A DNA stretch of 64,000 bases from Pseudomonas mandelii (GTDB taxonomy: Bacteria; Pseudomonadota; Gammaproteobacteria; Pseudomonadales; Pseudomonadaceae), in contig NZ_LT629796.1 of NCBI RefSeq assembly GCF_900106065.1, forward strand, positions 3,751,501 through 3,815,500, given 5' to 3'. Under the pieces are notes generated by a model. The model had not been told where the DNA came from. It was given only the letters and a program-made list of their open reading frames with translations, and searched no databases. Below are positions 35,322 to 43,248 of this stretch, piece by piece. The position numbers were made by a program, and so were the translations under genes. The number at the start of each line of letters is the position of its first letter. Positions within the stretch are counted from its first letter, which is position 1.

Positions 35322-36641
35322 TCAGTCCGTCTCGATCCGCGAATGCTTGCGGGTGTCTTTCATGGTGATGTACACCAGCAACGACACGGCAATACACGCC
35401 GTCACGTACCAGTAGTAACCGGTTTCCATGCCGATGCTCTTGAACCACAGTGCGATGTATTCAGCGGTGCCGCCGAAGATTGATACGGTCAGCGCATACG
35501 GTAGGCCGACGCCCAGTGCACGGATTTCGGTCGGGAACAGTTCGGCTTTCACCACCGCGTTGATCGAGGTGTAGCCGCTGACGATGATCAGCGCCGCCAT
35601 GATCAGGAAGAACGCGCCCCACCAGGATTGAATGGTGTGCAGGGTGGTGAGGATCGGCACGGTGAACAGCGTCCCGAGCACGCCGAAGGCGATCAGGATC
35701 GGACGGCGACCGACTTTATCCGACAAGCCGCCGATGATCGGTTGCAGGCACATGAACAGGAACAGCGTGGCGGCGGAAATGGTGGTGGAGTCGGAGATGC
35801 TCATGCCGACGGTGTTCACCAGGTATTTCTGCATGTACGTGGTGTAGGTGTAGAACGCCAGGGTGCCGCCCATGGTCAGGCCGACCACGGTCATCAGTTC
35901 CTTGGGGTGGCGCATCAAGGTGCGCATTGCGCTTTCCTTGGCCTTTTCTTTCTTGGTGAACGACTCGGTTTCTTCCATGCCACGACGCAGGTACAGCGCG
36001 ACCACGGCACACAGCGCGCCGATGGCGAACGGGATGCGCCAGCCCCAGGCGTACAGCTCTTCGGTGGTCAGGACTTGTTGCAGCACGATCAACACCGCCA
36101 AGGCGATGAGCTGACCCGAAATCAGGGTCACGTACTGGAAGCTGGAGTAGAAGCCGCGACGATCCTTGGTCGCCATCTCGCTGAGGTAGGTGGCCGAGGT
36201 GCCGTACTCGCCACCGACCGACAGGCCTTGCAGCAGGCGGGCGAAAATCAGCAGGATCGGTGCGCCGATGCCGATGGTTTCATAACCGGGGCTCAGGGCA
36301 ATCAGCAGCGAGCCGAAACACATCAGGTACACCGAAGCCATCAATGCTTTCTTGCGACCGGCCTTGTCGGCGTACAGGCCCATCAGCCAGCCACCGATCG
36401 GGCGCATCAGGAAGCCCACGGCGAAGATCGCGGCGGTGTTGAGCAGTTGTGCGGTGGTGTCGCCTTTGGGAAAAAAGGCCTTGGCGAAATACAGGGAGAA
36501 GGCAGCGTAGACGTACCAGTCGTACCACTCGACCATGTTGCCGACAGAGCCGCTGAAGATCGACTTGATGCGACTGGCGGTGGTTCTTTCTTTGGCGGGC
36601 ACGGCAGCCGACCCAAGGGGCAGGGCGTTGGAGTTATCCAT
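35322..36641 (-). CDS. kgtP: MHS-family MFS permease, alpha-ketoglutarate type
   Basis: 439 residues, 12 membrane helices. Metabolite:H+ symporter features: GNMVEWYDWYVYAAFSLYFA in helix 1, RPIGGWLMGLYADKAGRKKAL (motif A), RLLQGLSVGGEYGTSATYLSEM. It resembles KgtP (2-ketoglutarate permease); P. putida KT2440 PP_1400 with adjacent regulators PP_1401/1402 has, as I recall, the same arrangement. A sigma-54 promoter (36703-36721) and two enhancer-like palindromes (36760-36809) precede it, and an NtrC-type regulator pair is encoded just upstream. The substrate (2-ketoglutarate or a C4/C5 dicarboxylate) is inferred. A terminator follows. Confidence 0.85.
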   Translation of the reverse strand: MDNSNALPLGSAAVPAKERTTASRIKSIFSGSVGNMVEWYDWYVYAAFSLYFAKAFFPKGDTTAQLLNTAAIFAVGFLMRPIGGWLMGLYADKAGRKKALMASVYLMCFGSLLIALSPGYETIGIGAPILLIFARLLQGLSVGGEYGTSATYLSEMATKDRRGFYSSFQYVTLISGQLIALAVLIVLQQVLTTEELYAWGWRIPFAIGALCAVVALYLRRGMEETESFTKKEKAKESAMRTLMRHPKELMTVVGLTMGGTLAFYTYTTYMQKYLVNTVGMSISDSTTISAATLFLFMCLQPIIGGLSDKVGRRPILIAFGVLGTLFTVPILTTLHTIQSWWGAFFLIMAALIIVSGYTSINAVVKAELFPTEIRALGVGLPYALTVSIFGGTAEYIALWFKSIGMETGYYWYVTACIAVSLLVYITMKDTRKHSRIETD

Positions 36642-36702
36642 TGAAGGATCCTTCGTTTAATTGTTTTTGTGGAGCGCGTTGAAACGCAGCCTGCATGGGC
36701 TA

Positions 36703-36721
36703 TAGCAGGAGGTGTGCCAGA
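36703..36721 (-). promoter_or_regulatory. sigma-54 (-24/-12) promoter of kgtP
   Basis: Minus strand: TGGCACA (36719-36713), four bases CCTC, CTGC (36708-36705). This fits TGGCACG-N4-TTGC with the invariant GG and GC in place. It lies about 62 bases before the kgtP start codon. An NtrC-family regulator with the GAFTGA sigma-54 contact motif is encoded next door. Confidence 0.82.
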
Positions 36722-36759
36722 TCAAGGAGGGCTGGTTTAGAGGGGTTGCGGGGATTGGG

Positions 36760-36777
36760 TGAGCGGAAATCCGCTTA
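36760..36777. promoter_or_regulatory. enhancer-like palindrome 1 (DctD-type UAS)
   Basis: tgagcggaaatccgctta: the core agcgga-aa-tccgct is a perfect inverted repeat. It closely resembles the rhizobial DctD upstream site as I remember it (TGTGCGGAAATCCGCACA). It is about 40 bases upstream of the -24 element, with a second site 32 bases further on. Confidence 0.68.
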
Positions 36778-36791
36778 TGCCGGGCTGGGCG

Positions 36792-36809
36792 TGAGCGGAA
36801 AATTGCTTA
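36792..36809. promoter_or_regulatory. enhancer-like palindrome 2 (degenerate)
   Basis: tgagcggaaaattgctta shares 15 of 18 positions with site 1 (36760-36777). Centre-to-centre distance is 32 bases, about three DNA turns, so two regulator dimers could bind the same face. It ends 23 bases before the tandem array begins. Confidence 0.6.
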
Positions 36810-36952
36810 TCAGGCTCGTGGATGTGCGTTGTTTGCATTGGCCTCTTCGCGGGCAAGCCTCGCTCCTACGGTATTTGTGTCGCTCGACAATATTGCAAAC
36901 GACGCAAACCCTGTAGGAGCGAGGCTTGCCCGCGAAGGGGGCCGTTCAGGCA

Positions 36953-37154
36953 CTACGAGAACATCTCCCGAGTCAGCCCATGCCGCTGCATCTTTTCATT
37001 GAAGGTCCGGCGCGGCAGTTGCAGTTCTTCAAGTACTGCTTTCACGTCGCCCTTGTGCCGGGTCAGCGCCGCGCGCAGGCAATGCGCTTCGAACGCTTCG
37101 GCCTGCGCCGCCAGCGACTGGCCGGGATCGATGCCGACCGGTTCCGGCTCGCCC
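36953..37154 (-). pseudogene. response-regulator 3'-end fragment, copy 1
   Basis: 202 bases matching the last 66 codons (Fis-type helix-turn-helix) and TAG stop of the gene at 37919. It has no start codon or ribosome site; it differs from the gene at scattered bases such as agtactgc for agtaccgc. Confidence 0.9.
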
Positions 37155-37274
37155 TTGCATTGGCCCCTTCGCGGGCAAGCCTCGCTCCTACGGTATTTGT
37201 GTCGCTCGACAATATTGCAAACGACGCAAACCCTGTAGGAGCGAGGCTTGCCCGCGAAGGGGGCCGTTCAGGCA

Positions 37275-37476
37275 CTACGAGAACATCTCCCGACTCAGCC
37301 CATGCCGCTGCATTTTTTCATTGAAGGTCCGGCGCGGCAGTTGCAGTTCTTCAAGTACCGCTTTCACGTCGCCCTTGTGCCGGGTCAGCGCCGCGCGCAG
37401 GCAATGCGCTTCGAACGCTTCGGCCTGCGCCGCCAGCGACTGGCCGGGATCGATGCCGACCGGTTCCGGCTCGCCC
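37275..37476 (-). pseudogene. response-regulator 3'-end fragment, copy 2
   Basis: Second 202-base partial copy, 322 bases from copy 1. Visible differences from the gene include cgactcagc for cgagtcagc and cattttttc for catcttttc. Confidence 0.9.
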
Positions 37477-37596
37477 TTGCATTGGCCTCTTCGCGGGCAA
37501 GCCTCGCTCCTACGGTATTTGTGTCGCTCGACAATATTGCAAACGACGCAAACCCTGTAGGAGCGAGGCTTGCCCGCGAAGGGGGCCGTTCAGGCA

Positions 37597-37798
37597 CTAC
37601 GAGAACATCTCCCGAGTCAGCCCATGCCGCTGCATCTTTTCATTGAAGGTCCGGCGCGGCAGTTGCAGTTCTTCAAGTACAGCTTTCACGTCGCCCTTGT
37701 GCCGGGTCAACGCCGCGCGCAGGCAATGCGCTTCGAACGCTTCGGCCTGCGCCGCCAGCGACTGGCCGGGATCGATGCCGACCGGTTCCGGCTCGCCC
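37597..37798 (-). pseudogene. response-regulator 3'-end fragment, copy 3
   Basis: Third 202-base partial copy, directly downstream of the real gene after a 120-base REP block. Differences from the gene include agtacagc for agtaccgc and gggtcaacg for gggtcagcg. Confidence 0.9.
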
Positions 37799-37918
37799 TT
37801 GCAGTGGCCTCTTCGCGGGCAAGCCTCGCTCCTACGGTATTTGTGTCGCTCGACAATATTGCAAACGACGCAAACCCTGTAGGAGCGAGGCTTGCCCGCG
37901 AAGAGGGCCGTTCAGGCA

Positions 37919-39244
37919 CTACGAGAACATCTCCCGAGTCAGCCCATGCCGCTGCATCTTTTCATTGAAGGTCCGGCGCGGCAGTTGCAGTTCTTCAAGT
38001 ACCGCTTTCACGTCGCCCTTGTGCCGGGTCAGCGCCGCGCGCAGGCAATGCGCTTCGAACGCTTCGGCCTGCGCCGCCAGCGACTGGCCGGGATCGATGC
38101 CGACCGGTTCCGGCTCGCCCAGCCCCAGCACCTGACGTTCGGCCACGTTTGCCAATTCGCGCACATTGCCCGGCCAGTCGTGGCTCAGCAGATGGCTCAA
38201 CTGCGGGCCGCTCAACGGTGGAAACGTGCGGCCCAAACGTTCGGCGGCCTTCTGCGCAAACGATTCGAACAACAACGGAATGTCTTCACGTCGCTCGCGC
38301 AAGGGCGGCAGGCGCAACTCAGCGACGTTCAAGCGATACGCCAGGTCCTCGCGAAAACGCCCGGCCCGTGCCTCGTCCAGCAGATCAGGCTTGGTCGCGG
38401 CGATGATCCGCAAATCCACGCGAATGCTCTGATTCGACCCCAACCGCTCAAGCTTCTGCTCCTGCAACACCCGCAGCAATTTCACCTGCTGGGCGAGGGG
38501 CATGCTTTCGATTTCATCGAGAAACAGCGTGCCGCCATCGGCGTATTCAAGCTTGCCGATACGTTTACCCGAGGCGCCGGTGAACGCGCCGCTCTCATGG
38601 CCGAACAATTCCGCCTCGAACAGCTGCTCGGGAATCGCCGCGCAATTGAGCGCCACGAAGGGTTTGTCCGCGCGCGGCCCGAAGTCGTGCAGGCAGCGGG
38701 CAACCAACTCTTTGCCGCTGCCGGTTTCACCACGGATCAACACGTTGACCGGCAACGCCGCCAGATCCAGCACCTGTCGGCGCAACGTCTGCAAGCCGCG
38801 TGACACGCCCAGTAGCGTCGCGTCGAGTTTGGCGCGGTTGTCCGCCAGCTCGTGCAGCGCGCGGTTTTCCAGCACCAGCCGGCGCTTGTCCAGCGCCCTG
38901 CGCAAGCTGCTCAGCAGGGTTTCCGGGCTAAAGGGTTTTTCAAGAAAGTCGTAGGCACCATCGCGCATGGCTTCGACCGCCATCGGCACATCGCCATGGC
39001 CGGTCAGCAGAATCACCGGCAAGTCGGCATCACGACGCTGAACCTCGGCCAGCAACTCAAGGCCGGTCATGCCGGGCATGCGCACGTCGCTGAGGATCAC
39101 GCCCGGGAAGTGCCCCGGCAATTGCGCCAGGCACTCATCGGCGCGGCTGAACAGTTGCACCTCGAAACCCGACAGGCTCAGCCATTGCTCGACGGCGCTG
39201 CGAATGCTGCTTTCGTCGTCGACCACCATCACGGAATTCAGCAT
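37919..39244 (-). CDS. DctD/MifR-type sigma-54 response regulator
   Basis: 441 residues. Receiver domain with the acidic pair D9-D10, the phospho-acceptor D53 (SDVRMPG) and K in EKPFS; AAA+ domain with Walker A GETGSGKE, the sigma-54 loop ESGAFTGA and Walker B GGTLFLDEIESM; C-terminal Fis-type helix-turn-helix (GDVKAVLEELQLPRRTFNEKMQ). It should activate the sigma-54 promoter at kgtP. The start overlaps the stop of the sensor kinase gene by 7 bases. The last 66 codons and stop are repeated three more times downstream (36833-37918). DctD (C4-dicarboxylates) and MifR (2-ketoglutarate) are both possible names. Confidence 0.93.
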   Translation of the reverse strand: MLNSVMVVDDESSIRSAVEQWLSLSGFEVQLFSRADECLAQLPGHFPGVILSDVRMPGMTGLELLAEVQRRDADLPVILLTGHGDVPMAVEAMRDGAYDFLEKPFSPETLLSSLRRALDKRRLVLENRALHELADNRAKLDATLLGVSRGLQTLRRQVLDLAALPVNVLIRGETGSGKELVARCLHDFGPRADKPFVALNCAAIPEQLFEAELFGHESGAFTGASGKRIGKLEYADGGTLFLDEIESMPLAQQVKLLRVLQEQKLERLGSNQSIRVDLRIIAATKPDLLDEARAGRFREDLAYRLNVAELRLPPLRERREDIPLLFESFAQKAAERLGRTFPPLSGPQLSHLLSHDWPGNVRELANVAERQVLGLGEPEPVGIDPGQSLAAQAEAFEAHCLRAALTRHKGDVKAVLEELQLPRRTFNEKMQRHGLTREMFS

Positions 39245-41004
39245 GGACTGTGGGCCTCCAGGTCGATGGGTAAAGTCACGGTGAACACGGCGCCGTTGGC
39301 ATGATTGTCGGCGCTCAGGCGACCGCCCGATTCGTGCACGATGGCAAACGATACCGCCAAGCCAAGGCCCAGGCCATCACCCACCGGTTTGGTGGTGAAG
39401 AACGGATCGAACACGTTCGGCAGATGCTCTTCGGCGATGCCGCCGCCATTGTCGGTGACGGTCAGGCGCCAGAGTTGCTCGTCGGCTTCGAGGCGGATTT
39501 CCAGGCGTTTGCAGGGTTTGTCCTGCATCGCGTCCAAGGCATTGCGCAGCAGATTGATCAACACCTGTTCCAGACGAATCGCATCACCGCGCACCCACGC
39601 CGGACGCGTCAGGTGCAGCACGGTGCTGACCTGCTCATCACGCAGGCGCGCGTCGAGCAATTGCAGCGATTGGTCCACCACCGCTGCCAGGTCCAGACGT
39701 TCGCGCAAGCCGCTGGGGCTTTTGCGGGCGAAGGTTTTCAGGTGGCCGGTGAGGGCGGCCATGCGCGTCAGCATGTCGTCCACCGGTTTCAACGCCTTGT
39801 AGGCATCGTCGACCCGACCGTGATCGAGCAGCAGACGCAAGGTGGCCAGTTGCATGCGCTGGGCGGTCAGTGGCTGATTGATTTCATGGGCGAGGGCGGC
39901 GGACATCTGGCCGAGGGCCGCGAGTTTGGCCGATTGCACCAGACCGTCCTGAGCCGTGCGCAGGTCGCGGGTGCGCTCTTCGACCAATTGTTCGAGTTCT
40001 TCACGGCTGCGCTGGCGCATTTTCGCCAGGCGCCAGCGCTGGTTGAGGAACAGCAACAGAAACACCAGCGCCAGCCACAGCCCGGCAGCGGCGAGTGCGG
40101 CGTTGCGGCTGTCTTCGAAGGCGACGTGCGGGCGGCGCAGCAGGTGCAGAGTCCAGCCTTCCGTGCTCAGCGGCAGTGATTCCCAGAGGTAATTGGCCGT
40201 GCCATCAGGACCGACGACCCGCGCCAGATCGCTGTTGTCGTCAAAGCGCTGCAGCGATTGGTAGTCCAGCGGGGTCAGCGGTTGTTTGTCGTATTGGCGG
40301 GTGGCCTTGAGCTCGGCGTGATCGCTGTCGCTCAAGGGTTTCAACGAGCGGTAGCGCCAGCCCGGCTGGTTGGCGATGAAGATAATGCCGCGTGCGTCGC
40401 TGACCAGCAGCGTGTCGCTGCCCTGACGCCATTCGCGCTCCAGTTCCGGAAACTCAAGCTTCACCACCATCGCGCCGAGGAACTCGCCGGCGTCGCTGGT
40501 GACCGCGCTGGACAGGAAATAGCCCGGAATGCCGCTGGTCACCCCCACCGCATAAAAACGCCCGGTGCCCTGGGTGCGGGTCTGGCTGAAGTAGGGGCGG
40601 AAACCATAGTTGTGGCCGACGTAACTGCTGGGCAAGCGCCAATTGCTGGCCGCCACGGCGAGGCCGGTGCGGTCGAGCAGTTCCAGGGTCGAGGACTGCG
40701 CGGCGCCGTTGATTTTTTCCAGTTTGCGGTTCAACGCGTCCTGTTGTTCCGCCGTGACCTGACCGTTGAGCGCAGCGCGCAACTCCGGGTCCAGCGCCAG
40801 CACGGCGGGCAGGGCGCGGTAGCGATCAATCAGGGTGTGCAGGGAATTGGCGTAGAGCGCCAGTTGCTGATTGGCCCGCGCAGCGTCCTCGACCAGCGCC
40901 TGGCGTTCGGTGTGACGCAGGGCAATTCCGGCCGCCAGTGCGGCACCGACGAAGATAAGGAGGGTGTATAGAGTTATGCGCAAAGAGCGAGAAGACTCAA
41001 GCAT
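39238..41004 (-). CDS. DctB/MifS-type sensor histidine kinase
   Basis: 588 residues. Helix near 10-28 (LYTLLIFVGAALAAGIAL), a large periplasmic double-Cache domain with NYGFRPYFSQTRTQGTGRFYAVGVTSGIPGYFLS (a dicarboxylate-sensing motif pattern), a second helix near 305-322, then HisKA with the phospho-His in AALAHEINQPL and HATPase with N-box INLLRNALDAM, DNGGGI and GDGLGLGLA. It phosphorylates the regulator encoded by the overlapping gene. The ligand is inferred to be a dicarboxylate or 2-ketoglutarate from the adjacent permease. Confidence 0.93.
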   Translation of the reverse strand: MLESSRSLRITLYTLLIFVGAALAAGIALRHTERQALVEDAARANQQLALYANSLHTLIDRYRALPAVLALDPELRAALNGQVTAEQQDALNRKLEKINGAAQSSTLELLDRTGLAVAASNWRLPSSYVGHNYGFRPYFSQTRTQGTGRFYAVGVTSGIPGYFLSSAVTSDAGEFLGAMVVKLEFPELEREWRQGSDTLLVSDARGIIFIANQPGWRYRSLKPLSDSDHAELKATRQYDKQPLTPLDYQSLQRFDDNSDLARVVGPDGTANYLWESLPLSTEGWTLHLLRRPHVAFEDSRNAALAAAGLWLALVFLLLFLNQRWRLAKMRQRSREELEQLVEERTRDLRTAQDGLVQSAKLAALGQMSAALAHEINQPLTAQRMQLATLRLLLDHGRVDDAYKALKPVDDMLTRMAALTGHLKTFARKSPSGLRERLDLAAVVDQSLQLLDARLRDEQVSTVLHLTRPAWVRGDAIRLEQVLINLLRNALDAMQDKPCKRLEIRLEADEQLWRLTVTDNGGGIAEEHLPNVFDPFFTTKPVGDGLGLGLAVSFAIVHESGGRLSADNHANGAVFTVTLPIDLEAHSPC

Positions 41005-41110
41005 GCCGGGGATTACACAAGTGTGCGGAGGGCGCGAACCATATCACGACGGTGTTAAGCATTCCCACGCTGAAATCCACCGCCTTTTGACATAGATATA
41101 TAAAGCAAAT

Positions 41111-41153
41111 AAAAAAGGCGGCAAGAGCATAGCTCCTGTCGCCTTTTTTTTTC
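41111..41153. terminator. bidirectional terminator after fumarase
   Basis: Imperfect stem aaggcggcaagagc/gctcctgtcgcctt, flanked by AAAAAA on one side and TTTTTTTTT on the other, so it can end transcription in either direction. It sits 15 bases past the fumarase stop and should insulate the sensor kinase gene. Confidence 0.85.
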
Positions 41154-41166
41154 GTCGTCGACGCGC

Positions 41167-42690
41167 TTATTGCACTTCGACCGCCAAGCTTTCACTGATC
41201 TTTTTCTGCCAGATGGCAGGACCGGTGATGTGTACCGACTCGCCCTTGCTGTCTACTGCAACAGTCACCGGCATGTCTTTGACGTCGAACTCGTAGATCG
41301 CTTCCATGCCCAGTTCGGCGAATGCCACGACACGGGATTTCTTGATCGCTTGCGCCACCAGGTAAGCCGCGCCGCCCACTGCCATCAGGTACACGGCTTT
41401 GTGGTCCTTGATCGCTTCGATCGCGGTCGGGCCGCGCTCGGATTTGCCGATCATGCCCAACAGGCCGGTTTGCTCGAGGATCTGACGGGTGAACTTGTCC
41501 ATCCGCGTGGCGGTGGTCGGACCGGCAGGGCCCACCACTTCTTCGCGCACCGGATCAACCGGGCCGACGTAGTAGATGAAGCGACCTTTCAGATCGACCG
41601 GCAGGGTTTCACCTTTGTTCAGCATCTCGACCATGCGCTTGTGCGCGGCGTCGCGACCGGTGAGCATCTTGCCGTTGAGCAGGACGGTTTCGCCCGGCTT
41701 CCAGCTCTGCACGTCTTCCGGGGTCAGGGTGTCGAGGTTGACGCGACGGGCCGACGGGCCGGCTTCCCAGACGATTTCCGGGTAGGCGTCCAGCGGTGGC
41801 GCTTCCAGGGTCGCCGGGCCGGAGCCATCCAATACGAAGTGCGCGTGACGGGTGGCGGCGCAGTTCGGGATCATGCACACCGGCAGCGAAGCGGCGTGGG
41901 TCGGGTAATCCATGATCTTCACGTCGAGTACGGTGGTCAGGCCACCGAGGCCCTGGGCGCCGATGCCCAGTTGGTTGACCTTCTCGAACAGTTCCAGGCG
42001 CATCTCTTCGATGCGATTGGATGGGCCGCGCTTTTTCAGCTCGTGAATGTCGATGGATTCCATCAACACTTCCTTGGCCATCACGGCGGCTTTCTCGGCG
42101 GTGCCGCCGATGCCGATGCCGAGCATGCCCGGTGGGCACCAGCCGGCGCCCATTTCCGGAACGGTCTTCAATACCCAGTCGACGATCGAGTCGGACGGGT
42201 TGAGCATGGCCATTTTCGACTTGTTCTCGGAGCCGCCGCCCTTGGCTGCCACGTCCACTTCCACGGTGTTACCCGGAACGATGGAGTAGTGGATAACGGC
42301 CGGGGTGTTGTCCTTGGTGTTTTTACGAGCGCCCGCCGGGTCGGCGAGGATCGAGGCACGCAGGACGTTTTCCGGCAGGTTGTAAGCCCGGCGCACGCCT
42401 TCGTTGATCATGTCGTCCAGGCCCATGGTGGCGCCATCCCAACGCACGTCCATGCCCACGCGGACGAAGACGGTGACGATGCCGGTGTCCTGGCAGATCG
42501 GGCGGTGGCCGGTGGCACACATGCGCGAGTTGATCAGGATTTGCGCCATCGAATCACGAGCTGCCGGCGATTCTTCGCGCAGGTAGGCCTCGTGCATCGC
42601 CTGGATGAAGTCAACGGGGTGGTAATAGGAAATGAACTGCAGGGCGTCGGCAACGCTCTGAATCAGGTCGTCTTGCTTGATCACGGTCAT
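41167..42690 (-). CDS. fumA: class I fumarate hydratase (Fe-S)
   Basis: 507 residues, cytoplasmic; interconverts fumarate and malate in the TCA cycle. Homodimeric iron-sulfur type: the two domains fused in one chain, with cluster cysteines in NSRMCATGHRPICQDTG, MIPNCAATRH and the MGAGWCPPG segment. The C-terminal half has GPTTATRMDKF and the ending MEAIYEFDVKDMPVTVAVDSKG. AGAGGAG lies 8 bases before the ATG at 42690. I recall the PAO1 orthologue PA4333 beside sadC, as here. A long hairpin lies upstream (42728-42836). The symbol follows E. coli naming. Confidence 0.94.
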   Translation of the reverse strand: MTVIKQDDLIQSVADALQFISYYHPVDFIQAMHEAYLREESPAARDSMAQILINSRMCATGHRPICQDTGIVTVFVRVGMDVRWDGATMGLDDMINEGVRRAYNLPENVLRASILADPAGARKNTKDNTPAVIHYSIVPGNTVEVDVAAKGGGSENKSKMAMLNPSDSIVDWVLKTVPEMGAGWCPPGMLGIGIGGTAEKAAVMAKEVLMESIDIHELKKRGPSNRIEEMRLELFEKVNQLGIGAQGLGGLTTVLDVKIMDYPTHAASLPVCMIPNCAATRHAHFVLDGSGPATLEAPPLDAYPEIVWEAGPSARRVNLDTLTPEDVQSWKPGETVLLNGKMLTGRDAAHKRMVEMLNKGETLPVDLKGRFIYYVGPVDPVREEVVGPAGPTTATRMDKFTRQILEQTGLLGMIGKSERGPTAIEAIKDHKAVYLMAVGGAAYLVAQAIKKSRVVAFAELGMEAIYEFDVKDMPVTVAVDSKGESVHITGPAIWQKKISESLAVEVQ

Positions 42691-42727
42691 GAGTCGCGCT
42701 CCTCTAAAAGACGGGAACATTCAATAG

Positions 42728-42836
42728 CTCTTCGAGCCAGCTTCAAGCTTTGAGCTACAAGCGGCAAGTAAGGGCAGTGTGTGTACTGCTTTGAGCTTGC
42801 TGCTTGGAGCTTGCAACTTGAAGCTGGCTCGAAGAG
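42728..42836. repeat. long inverted repeat upstream of fumarase
   Basis: Perfect 20-base arms (42728-42747 and 42817-42836, ctcttcgagccagcttcaag and its complement) with further partly complementary bases inside (caagcggcaag with cttgctgcttg). It lies 38 bases before the fumarase start codon and so may fall in its 5' region. The inner sequence resembles the hairpin after argP (13098-13168). Confidence 0.83.
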
Positions 42837-43248
42837 TCAGGGCACGCCGGGGCTGCTGGCGCGACGCTAAAAAGGCGCGGCAGTATACCGCGCCTCGGTT
42901 CCGGGCACACCCGCCGAAAGTCAATCTTGCGGCAGGCGGATTTATCTGGGGTGTGGGGATTTAGCGAAACGTCGCCCCGCCCCGTTGGGTGGCGAAGCCG
43001 CCCCCGATAGCTACACCTCGGTGAGACAGGTATACCCCGTGTGTCGGATGGGCGATTGCTTCGCAGTCGAACGGGGATAAATCCCCTCGCCACAGGCAAG
43101 CTCCCTCGCCGCAGGTTTTGTGTCATTCAGGGACATGCTTTTGACGCCAGTTTTCTGCCCCGAAAATTGAATGGTCATTTATCAGACACCCCACTAAAGT
43201 GGCATTCGGTCTGTAGAGTAGGACACTCGATCAGCCTCCTTTCGCACG
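42837..43248. other. 412-base spacer with REP-like fragments
   Basis: No gene seen. Fragments of the second REP type (gggataaatcccctcgccac, gcaagctccctcgccgcagg) lie at about 43073-43113, and a diverged repeat block (cgtcgccccgccccgttggg) at 42970-43000. The sadC promoter should lie in the last 100 bases; no consensus elements could be fixed. Confidence 0.45.

Larger units (their letters stand above)
36833..38120. repeat. four exact-length 322-bp units containing the regulator gene 3' end
   Basis: Four head-to-tail units of 322 bp fill 36833-38120 exactly. Each has a 120-base REP block (ttgcattggcc start, facing cores gcgggcaagcctcgctccta and taggagcgaggcttgcccgc, linker ttgcaaacgacgcaaaccct) and 202 bases identical or nearly so to the last 66 codons plus stop of the response-regulator gene. 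The genuine 3' end (37919-38120) is the fourth copy. Copies differ at scattered single bases (for example agtactgc, agtaccgc, agtacagc at the same place). Confidence 0.95.

Noticed and set aside
36822..37968. Repeated small open frames between kgtP and the regulator gene
   Set aside because: They are off-frame readings of the 322-bp array; the only meaningful content is the repeated end of the regulator gene.
41170..42753. 527-codon open frame on the plus strand opposite fumarase
   Set aside because: Antisense to a complete class I fumarase; the translated product is low-complexity and unlike any protein family.
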